NCBI GenBank assembly: GCA_048621635.1 | Contig: JBMCWH010000022.1 | Span: 1-6,823 of the forward strand | Length of the DNA stretch: 6,823 nucleotides | Reading direction: 5' to 3' | Source: JBMCWH01 sp048621635 | GTDB lineage: Bacteria > Patescibacteriota > WWE3 > JAUXAW01 > JAYEID01 | Shown here: positions 1-4,427 of the stretch, in pieces | How positions within the stretch are numbered: position 1 is the stretch's first letter | Layout of the letters: every line of letters starts with the position of its first letter | The notes under the pieces: generated by a model | The model's input: only the letters and a program-made list of their open reading frames with translations | Database searches by the model: none | Told to the model about the DNA's origin: nothing | Program-made: the position numbers and the translations under genes

Positions 1-753
1 GGAACCTCAGGTTGGTCTTATGACCATTGGAAAAACGGAGTGTTTTATCCCAAAAATTGGGATCAACATGAGCTAAAATACTACCAGAAATACTTCAATT
101 CAGTTGAACTCAATGCCTCGTTCTACCATCTTCCCAAGAAACAAACTTTCGCTAACTGGCACAAGCTCGTACCGGAAGATTTTATCTTCGCCATCAAGGC
201 TTCTCGCTACCTTACCCATATCTTAAAACTTTCTGAGCCGCGTGAACCTCTAGAGAACCTCTTAGAAAACGCTTCCGAACTCAAAGAAAATCTCGGACCA
301 ATATTTTTTCAATTCTCTCCTCGCTTGTCTGCTCAACTAAAAACGCTAAAGGACTTTGCCAACATATTGGAAAAAGAGACCCAAAAGCTGAAAGAAGAAA
401 AAAATATTGAAAACCTGCAATTTGCTTTTGAGTTTCGGCATGAAACATGGTTCAACCAAGAAATTTACAATATATTAGAAACACACAACCTTGCTTTAAT
501 CTTTGCGGACACACCAAAATACCCTCTAGTTGAGAAAATAACAGCTGATTTTATTTACATCCGCCTCCATGGCCACGAGATTCTTTACCAATCTAAATAT
601 TCAAAGGAAGATCTTGAAAGTTGGGCAGAAAAAATACTCAATTGGGAAAAAGAAGGCCAAGACGTCTACTGTTATTTTGACAATGATGCAAACGCCAACG
701 CGGTGGATAATGCCACAGAGTTAAAAACAATCATTGATTCACAACTAGAGTAG
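1..753 (+). CDS. DUF72 (YecE-like) family protein, 5'-truncated by window edge
   Basis: The reading frame is open from base 1, so the real start lies upstream. The GTG at 40 is internal, because the 13 codons before it encode GTSGWSYDHWKNG, the hallmark N-terminal motif of DUF72 proteins, normally only a few residues after the start. About 250 residues are visible, near the usual family length (E. coli YecE is about 270), so only a handful of residues are missing. Further family features are VELNASFYHLP, a tryptophan followed by PEDFIFAIKASRYLTH, and IYIRLHG near the C-terminus. The family has a TIM-barrel-like fold and no firmly established biochemical role, so I assign none. A hairpin and an intrinsic terminator follow the stop, which separates this transcript from tig. 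Family assignment is secure; function is unknown. Confidence 0.9.
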   Translation, partial: GTSGWSYDHWKNGVFYPKNWDQHELKYYQKYFNSVELNASFYHLPKKQTFANWHKLVPEDFIFAIKASRYLTHILKLSEPREPLENLLENASELKENLGPIFFQFSPRLSAQLKTLKDFANILEKETQKLKEEKNIENLQFAFEFRHETWFNQEIYNILETHNLALIFADTPKYPLVEKITADFIYIRLHGHEILYQSKYSKEDLESWAEKILNWEKEGQDVYCYFDNDANANAVDNATELKTIIDSQLE

Positions 754-775
754 GGAACCGCGCCTTACGCATTGT

Positions 776-804
776 GTATTCCCCCTGCTCAGCGGGGGAA
801 ATAC
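776..804 (+). other. GC-rich hairpin after DUF72 gene
   Basis: GTATTCCCCC (776-785) pairs with GGGGGAAATAC (794-804) with one bulged A, and the GC (787-788) / GC (792-793) next to the loop can add pairs. It sits 22 nt after the stop codon. No T-tract follows, so it is probably an mRNA 3'-end structure that works together with the terminator at 820-862, not a terminator itself. Confidence 0.55.
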
Positions 805-819
805 GAAATGAAGAACCAG

Positions 820-862
820 AAAAACCTTCAAGGTTTAGCTTACCTAATCCTTGGAGGTTTTT
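820..862 (+). terminator. Intrinsic terminator after DUF72 gene
   Basis: AAAAACCTTCAAGG (820-833) pairs with CCTTGGAGGTTTTT (849-862) over 14 positions with a single G-U wobble, around a 15-nt loop, and the 3' arm ends in five Ts. Because the 5' arm begins with five As, the element could also terminate transcription arriving from the other strand. It ends the DUF72 transcript before the tig promoter. Confidence 0.8.
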
Positions 863-908
863 GATAGTGGCGCACAGGAAAAGAAAAAAAGTCGGTCCCA
901 CTTCAACA

Positions 909-937
909 TTGTAAATTCAGAAAAAAGATGTTACACT
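909..937 (+). promoter_or_regulatory. Sigma-70-type promoter of tig-clpP
   Basis: A -35-like TTGTAA (909-914) and a -10-like TACACT (932-937) are separated by exactly 17 nt; each matches four of six consensus positions. The predicted transcription start (about 943-945) is only 4-6 nt before the tig ATG at 949, so the mRNA would be essentially leaderless. The position just after a terminator supports it. Confidence 0.55.
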
Positions 938-948
938 GCTAAACACAA

Positions 949-1869
949 ATGAAAGTAAAAACAGAAAAAACAGAACAAGGAGAAATTAAATTAACTATTA
1001 CCGTGCCTCCAAAACGTGTAGAAAAAGTAACAGAAGAAGTTTTAGAAGAAGCCGCTAAAGAAATGGAAATTGAAGGGTTCCGCAAAGGAAAAGCCCCACT
1101 TAGTGAGGTAAAAAAGAGAATGGAACCGGGAGAAGTGAATGGGGAAGTAGTAAACCAAATTATTCCCGAAGCGTACACAAAAGCGATTCGCGAAGAGGAA
1201 TTAAAACCTATAGCTGATCCCCAGATAGAGATAAAGCAATTTACCCCCGGAAATGAGTTTATCTTTGAAGTTTTAACTTGCGAAACTCCAGAAGTTGACC
1301 TAGGAAATTGGCGAGAAGCAATTTCAAATCTAGAAGAAACCAGCAAAATTGAAACTGCCGCCACCATAACAGAAGCAGAAACTAAAGCAGAACAAGAAAA
1401 TACAGAAAAAGAAATCCCCCTTGAACAGATAATCAACGCTCTTAATCAGGAAGCAGAAGTTTCTCTACCCGACATACTAGTGGAAAGCGAAGTAGGCAGA
1501 ATGTTAAGCCAATTACACGATCAATTGGACTCGCTGGGTCTTTCTGTTGAAGAATATCTCAAAAACCAAGATGTAGCCCGTGAGGAGCTCCGAGGTCAAT
1601 ACACAAATCAGGCTAAGAAAAAACTAAAAACTGAATTTGTTCTTGCTCAGCTTGCAGAAGAAATGGATATAGAAGTAACTGACCAAGAAATAGAGCAAGC
1701 AATAGAACAAGCACCGGAAGACGCAGACAAAGAAGAACTGGACAATCCGCGAACCAAAGCTTACCTTAGGGCAATTATCAGAAAGAATAAAACTGTGCAA
1801 CAGTTAAATCAAATTGCTAACCCCTCAGCAAAAACTTCGCAGCAGGAACCAACAATCGAAACACCCTAA
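949..1869 (+). CDS. tig: Trigger factor, short form lacking the PPIase domain
   Basis: Ribosome-associated chaperone that binds the exit tunnel and shields nascent chains. The N-terminal ribosome-binding domain spans roughly residues 1-118 and carries the signature GFRKGKAP at 43-50, which is the loop that contacts the ribosome (L23 in E. coli). A charged Glu/Thr-rich stretch (about 119-155) leads straight into the helical C-terminal chaperone domain (about 156-293), recognisable by VSLPDILVESEV at 171-182. The protein has 306 residues against about 430 in E. coli; the missing part corresponds to the central FKBP-type prolyl isomerase domain. The C-terminal tail is polar and low in complexity. 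ATG at 949 is the natural start: MKVKTEKTEQGEIKLTITV aligns with the family N-terminus. There is no Shine-Dalgarno, and the promoter predicts a nearly leaderless message. clpP follows 6 nt after the stop, the conserved tig-clpP order, so the two are very probably co-transcribed. Confidence 0.93.
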   Translation: MKVKTEKTEQGEIKLTITVPPKRVEKVTEEVLEEAAKEMEIEGFRKGKAPLSEVKKRMEPGEVNGEVVNQIIPEAYTKAIREEELKPIADPQIEIKQFTPGNEFIFEVLTCETPEVDLGNWREAISNLEETSKIETAATITEAETKAEQENTEKEIPLEQIINALNQEAEVSLPDILVESEVGRMLSQLHDQLDSLGLSVEEYLKNQDVAREELRGQYTNQAKKKLKTEFVLAQLAEEMDIEVTDQEIEQAIEQAPEDADKEELDNPRTKAYLRAIIRKNKTVQQLNQIANPSAKTSQQEPTIETP

Positions 1870-1875
1870 AATACC

Positions 1876-2445
1876 ATGTACTTGCCAGTTGTTGTTGAAC
1901 AAGATAATCGCAGGGAAAGAGCTTATGATATATTTTCTCGCTTGCTGAGAGAGAGGATAGTTTTTGTTGCTGGCCCAATAACAGATACCAACACAAACAT
2001 AATAATTGCTCAATTGCTTTACCTCGAGAGTGACGACCCTAAAAAAGATATAAAAATGTACATCAACTCCCCAGGAGGCTCTGCTTACGAAGGTCTAGCA
2101 ATTTACGATACAATTCAACAGCTACGACCCGATGTACAAACAATTGCTATTGGAACTGTTGCCTCTGCTGCCACCTTACTTCTTGCAGCAGGAACAAAGG
2201 AAAAAAGAATGGCATTACCCAATACAGTAATTCACATGCATCAACCTTTGGGACAAACAAAGGGGCAGGCTACCGATATTGAGATCGATGCCCAAGAAAT
2301 TGTAAGAATTAAAAAATTGTTTGCGGAAAAACTAGCACAACACACAGGAAAAACAGTAAAGAAAATAACTCAAGATTTCGACCGGGACTTCTACTTAACA
2401 GCAAAACAGGCGCAAAAATATGGTATAATAGATGAAGTACTTTGA
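1876..2445 (+). CDS. clpP: ATP-dependent Clp protease proteolytic subunit ClpP
   Basis: Serine peptidase subunit that forms the double-heptamer chamber and degrades proteins fed by a Clp ATPase (none is encoded in this window). The protein has 189 residues and is full length, without an obvious long propeptide. The catalytic triad is intact: Ser97 in GTVASAAT, His122 in HMHQPLG, and Asp171 in FDRDFYL, matching the E. coli mature numbering. The N-terminus PVVVEQDNRRERAYDIFSRLL and the oligomerisation motif INSPGGS (63-69) are typical. The nucleophile context is VASAAT where many family members have AASMGA, a tolerable variation. The start ATG lies 6 nt after the tig stop with no Shine-Dalgarno, suggesting translation coupled to tig or independent of a Shine-Dalgarno. 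The stop is TGA. The last codons contain the extended -10 promoter that probably serves the downstream tRNA. Confidence 0.96.
   Translation: MYLPVVVEQDNRRERAYDIFSRLLRERIVFVAGPITDTNTNIIIAQLLYLESDDPKKDIKMYINSPGGSAYEGLAIYDTIQQLRPDVQTIAIGTVASAATLLLAAGTKEKRMALPNTVIHMHQPLGQTKGQATDIEIDAQEIVRIKKLFAEKLAQHTGKTVKKITQDFDRDFYLTAKQAQKYGIIDEVL
2421..2429 (+). promoter_or_regulatory. Extended -10 promoter for tRNA-Val, inside clpP
   Basis: TGGTATAAT gives a perfect TATAAT box (2424-2429) preceded by the extended -10 element TGn. The region 17 nt upstream (GCAAAA) does not look like a -35 box, as is usual for extended -10 promoters. Predicted initiation near 2436 leaves about 20 nt before the tRNA. It overlaps coding codons, so part of the match could be coincidental. 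Confidence 0.5.
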
Positions 2446-2455
2446 TACCATTCCT

Positions 2456-2533
2456 GAGCCCGTAGCTCAGCTGGTTTAGAGCGTTACGTTGACATCGTAA
2501 AGGTCAGAGGTTCGAATCCTCTCGGGCTCACCA
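2456..2533 (+). tRNA. tRNA-Val (anticodon GAC)
   Basis: A complete cloverleaf of 78 nt. The acceptor stem GAGCCCG (2456-2462) pairs perfectly with CGGGCTC (2523-2529), followed by discriminator A and an encoded CCA (2531-2533). The D-arm is GCTC/GAGC with a 10-nt loop containing GG. The anticodon stem TTACG/CGTAA is perfect and its loop TTGACAT gives anticodon GAC, which reads GUC and GUU valine codons. The variable loop is AGGTC. The T-arm is AGAGG/CCTCT with loop TTCGAAT. It starts 10 nt after the clpP stop and probably has its own promoter in the clpP 3' end. A strong stem-loop begins right after the CCA. Confidence 0.97.
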
Positions 2534-2738
2534 CCCTACGCTCTCCGAGCTTCGGGTGGTCTTCGACCACCATCAGAAGCGAGGTAAGAGCTAGGAGTGT
2601 CACCCGCCGTAGGTCGCCCGAAACCTTGCGTGAAGGGCGGAAGCTTTATGCGAAGGAGGAAAGGTTATTAGACTAAGAAAACTTGTACAGAGGACGATTA
2701 GCGTAAGATAACTAAAAAACTACGCACGTGCAAATAGA
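2534..2738 (+). other. Gene-free structured spacer after tRNA-Val
   Basis: I see no coding gene in this 205-nt spacer, and its GC-rich first 130 nt differ from the A-rich genes around it. It opens with a nested stem: CCTA (2535-2538)/TAGG (2592-2595), GCTCT (2540-2544)/AGAGC (2587-2591), GCTTC (2549-2553)/GAAGC (2576-2580), and a perfect inner GGTGGTC (2555-2561)/GACCACC (2565-2571). Next come competing pairings: CCGCC (2604-2608) with GGCGG (2636-2640), CGCCC (2615-2619) with GGGCG (2635-2639), and AACCTT (2622-2627) with AAGGTT (2660-2665). A last hairpin is GCGTA (2701-2705)/TACGC (2721-2725). The element could be a tRNA 3' trailer, a small structured RNA, or a dispersed palindromic repeat. 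RNase P, tmRNA and SRP RNA signatures did not fit. A weak promoter for the next gene may lie at 2683-2712 (TTGTAC, 18 nt, GATAAC). Confidence 0.5.
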
Positions 2739-3770
2739 ATGGAGAAACCTGCCGAAACTTCACAAACCTCAATATTTCGACAAAATGCAAATATTTTAAA
2801 AATAACTATTCTTGTGCTAACCACAGTACTACCGTTTGTTCTTTGGAGCCATTCTTTAGTTTTATTAGATAAAGAATTTTTGTTGACAGGGGGGTTAAAA
2901 AACAGCGGTATTTTACTGCTTTCTTTTCTCTTAATTGGTATATTTGTTGGAATCTATCCATTATTCTTACCTTCTACTTTAGAAATATTCATCACTGCTG
3001 TTATCACTATACCGGCGTACCTCACACCGTTAATAATTGCTAATACGCTCAACAAAGTAAATCTGATTGTCGCCCCCTTCTTGATCCTATTTCTTTTCCT
3101 CTTTCAAATCAGTATAAGATCCGGAACTAAAGCAAGGATAAATACAGCCATCGGAAGCATCCTACCAACAAGGTTAAGAAAACTATTCTTAGGAATGTCG
3201 CTAATCACTGCCATATTGTTTTCCTTTGCAACCAGCCAACAGCTACAAAAGAAAGATGTTACTATCCCAGATTCAGTGTTTAACAAAGCACTTAGTCCAG
3301 TAATCGGAATCTTTCAAAATCAGCTAGAAAAACAATTGGAACAACAACTAAGCAACCAGTTCTCAGAAAAGGCCGGAGTAGAAACCCAAGAAGAAATACT
3401 CAACCTGCTTAAAGAAGAATTCGGAGAAACAATGACAGAAGGACAACTAAGACAAGAAATGGGATTGAATGAACAAAATATCCCTTTAGATAAAGTACAA
3501 ATTGAGGAAGGTGGGAAAATACAGACGGAAGACGCCTTCTCGGACTTTAAACCAAAACTAAAAAAAAGAATAGAAGACGCACTTCAAGCAAATATAAAAT
3601 ACATTCCTTATATCACAGGAATAAGCATATTCTTTACTCTTCAGTTCTTGGCCTTTCCTCTATCCTACATCTGTGCACTTTTTGCTGGCCTTGTAGTGGT
3701 TGCCTGCAAAAAAACAGGTTTTGCAAAAGTCGAAGAAATTGAAGTAACTGCAAAGCGCCTCAGACTATAG
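2739..3770 (+). CDS. Multi-pass membrane protein of unknown function
   Basis: I do not recognise this 343-residue protein. Hydrophobic segments suggest five N-terminal transmembrane helices at about 22-42, 57-77, 83-101, 109-126 and 148-166. They are followed by a hydrophilic, Gln/Glu/Lys-rich and probably helical region at about 167-287, then a hydrophobic block at 288-323 that could hold one or two crossings. The Arg/Lys-rich loop at 127-148 argues by the positive-inside rule for a cytoplasmic position, which puts the soluble 167-287 region outside the membrane. QNQLEKQLEQQLSNQ near 193-207 looks like a short amphipathic or coiled-coil stretch. The C-terminal tail is short and basic. No enzymatic motif is visible, and the N-terminus has no cleavable signal peptide, only a first membrane anchor. 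The start has no Shine-Dalgarno. The gene stands alone between a structured spacer and the thrS leader, so context gives no hint of function. Confidence 0.8.
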   Translation: MEKPAETSQTSIFRQNANILKITILVLTTVLPFVLWSHSLVLLDKEFLLTGGLKNSGILLLSFLLIGIFVGIYPLFLPSTLEIFITAVITIPAYLTPLIIANTLNKVNLIVAPFLILFLFLFQISIRSGTKARINTAIGSILPTRLRKLFLGMSLITAILFSFATSQQLQKKDVTIPDSVFNKALSPVIGIFQNQLEKQLEQQLSNQFSEKAGVETQEEILNLLKEEFGETMTEGQLRQEMGLNEQNIPLDKVQIEEGGKIQTEDAFSDFKPKLKKRIEDALQANIKYIPYITGISIFFTLQFLAFPLSYICALFAGLVVVACKKTGFAKVEEIEVTAKRLRL

Positions 3771-3841
3771 CCGCTATGATCGACGTCCGGGCTCACTCAG
3801 AAAGGATTTTACCCAAACCTGACTATCTTAAATGGATTCTC

Positions 3842-4001
3842 CTTTTCGCCTTATACTCGCCGAAAGCGCTCGCGGACCGGAAATAGCTCTATAATCTACA
3901 TATAGAGGCAAACACGCTCGCTCAAAGATGGAAAGTTTCTAAATGAAGAGTATTTAAATTAGACTTTCCATCCATGTTTCGGACGAGCACAAGGCGAAAA
4001 G
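3842..4001 (+). ncRNA. Long-range structured RNA domain in thrS leader (possible atypical T-box Stem I)
   Basis: The base is an 11-bp perfect pairing of CTTTTCGCCTT (3842-3852) with AAGGCGAAAAG (3991-4001). After a 3x3 internal loop (ATA/CAC) it continues with CTCG (3856-3859)/CGAG (3984-3987) and CCGAAA (3860-3865)/TTTCGG (3977-3982), with one bulged A: 21 pairs in register. Enclosed are hairpin 1, CTCTATA (3887-3893)/TATAGAG (3901-3907) with a 7-nt loop, and hairpin 2, GATGGAAAGT (3927-3936)/ACTTTCCATC (3963-3972), extended by CTAA/TTAG. The result is a three-way junction. By position it could be the T-box Stem I, but I see no AGUGA or GNUG motif in canonical places. Thr codons ACG and ACA occur on the 3' strand near the internal loop without proof of function. 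It could also be an independent small RNA. Confidence 0.5.
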
Positions 4002-4138
4002 AAAAAAATCTTAGATACCTGCCTCGAATAAATCTATTAGCCGTCAGATTCCGAATCATTTCAACTACTCTCAATAAAGCGATGGACAACAGACTTATTA
4101 AAGCGACTAAAAATTCTCTTGGATTCCCCGTCAAAGTG

Positions 4139-4179
4139 CTTGACAGCAGGGAAGAAACCAGTTAGATTAACCCTGCAAG
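4139..4179 (+). other. Hairpin in thrS leader
   Basis: GCAGGG (4146-4151) pairs perfectly with CCCTGC (4171-4176), and CTT (4139-4141) can pair with AAG (4177-4179) across a four-base bulge. Inside the loop GTTA (4161-4164) can pair with TAAC (4168-4171), competing at the edge. Its position between the upstream domain and the antiterminator would suit a T-box Stem II or III, but no diagnostic motif shows this. Confidence 0.4.
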
Positions 4180-4276
4180 TTGCTAAACAAATGACAGGAA
4201 CTTTACCAACTCCTCGATGTTTGAAAAATCAAATATAAATTTAAGCGGCCTAATAACTATTCATCAGCAAGGCAAC

Positions 4277-4333
4277 GAGGGTGGAACCTCCCTCAATCAA
4301 GCGGGACCCTCCGGGAAACCGGAGGTCTTTATT
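4277..4333 (+). promoter_or_regulatory. T-box riboswitch expression platform (antiterminator/terminator) of thrS
   Basis: GAGGGTGGAACC (4277-4288) matches the core of the T-box consensus AGGGUGGNACC. The antiterminator folds as helix A1 GAGGG (4277-4281)/CCCTC (4307-4311), a 7-nt bulge UGGAACC (4282-4288), and helix A2 TCCC (4289-4292)/GGGA (4303-4306). This is the classic layout in which bulge UGGN pairs with the NCCA end of uncharged tRNA. The A1 3' strand is reused by a terminator (4305-4333), so the two folds exclude each other. The target, threonyl-tRNA synthetase, is a standard T-box-regulated gene. UGGA predicts that this organism's tRNA-Thr has discriminator U73. The usual GCG after ACC is replaced by TCC, with A2 pairing kept. 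Inferred behaviour: uncharged tRNA-Thr stabilises the antiterminator and allows read-through into thrS. The specifier codon is not identified. Confidence 0.82.
4305..4333 (+). terminator. Conditional intrinsic terminator of the thrS T-box
   Basis: CCTCCGG (4308-4314) pairs perfectly with CCGGAGG (4319-4325) around a GAAA (GNRA) tetraloop. With C4307 bulged out, GA (4305-4306) adds two pairs with TC (4326-4327). The U-rich tract is short and interrupted (TTTATT, 4328-4333). The 5' arm overlaps the 3' strand of antiterminator helix A1 and the GGGA of helix A2. Confidence 0.82.
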
Positions 4334-4397
4334 GGTTTAAGCACCAAATAGATAAATTCTAAATAACAGTCGCTGGTAATTTGGTTCGAGAAATTTA

Positions 4398-4427
4398 ATG
4401 GTTGTTTGCCAACGCAACAAAAAATGA
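4398..4427 (+). other. Possible 9-codon upstream ORF overlapping the thrS start
   Basis: ATG at 4398 opens a nine-residue frame, MVVCQRNKK, whose TGA (4425-4427) overlaps the thrS ATG (4424-4426) as ATGA. Such an overlap can couple translation. It has no Shine-Dalgarno and contains no threonine codons, so it is not an attenuator peptide. It may be chance. Confidence 0.2.

Larger units (their letters stand above)
3771..4423 (+). other. Long non-coding thrS leader region
   Basis: About 650 nt without a convincing gene lie between the membrane protein and thrS. They hold, in order: about 70 nt where I see nothing definite; a long-range stem enclosing two hairpins (3842-4001); an A-rich stretch with only short pairings; a GCAGGG/CCCTGC hairpin (4139-4179); the T-box antiterminator and terminator (4277-4333); and a 90-nt A/T-rich tail before the thrS ATG. 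A perfect TATAAT stands at 3890-3895, but it has no -35 partner and lies inside a hairpin stem, so the transcription start is uncertain. The long stem argues for a start upstream of 3842. Short ORFs that cross this region are incompatible with the RNA structures and look like nothing known. Confidence 0.7.

Noticed and set aside
40..753. Start of the DUF72 gene at GTG 40
   Set aside because: The upstream codons encode the conserved GTSGWSY motif, so the gene begins before the window.
939..1436. 165-codon frame on the minus strand opposite tig
   Set aside because: Complete antisense overlap with a clear trigger factor gene; its Ser/Phe/Val-rich composition is what the complement of A-rich Glu/Lys codons yields.
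2534..2738. RNase P RNA, suggested by GAGGAAAG, ACAGAG and GGTAAGAGC strings
   Set aside because: The motifs occur in the wrong order and spacing, and the space is too short for the core helices.
3890..3895. TATAAT as the thrS leader promoter
   Set aside because: No -35 partner or extended -10, it lies in a 7-bp hairpin stem, and initiation there would cut off the 5' arm of the long-range stem. It is not excluded.
3887..3907. tRNA-like anticodon arm (7-nt loop ATCTACA)
   Set aside because: The stem is 7 bp and no acceptor, D or T arms can be drawn around it.
3922..4134. 70-codon minus-strand frame in the thrS leader
   Set aside because: Overlaps the structured leader, has no recognisable product or promoter, and an oppositely oriented gene would sit in an otherwise + strand region.
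3974..4165. 63-codon + strand frame in the thrS leader
   Set aside because: It starts inside the 3' arm of the long leader stem and runs through leader structure. Its Arg/Lys-rich sequence resembles nothing known, and there is no Shine-Dalgarno or promoter.
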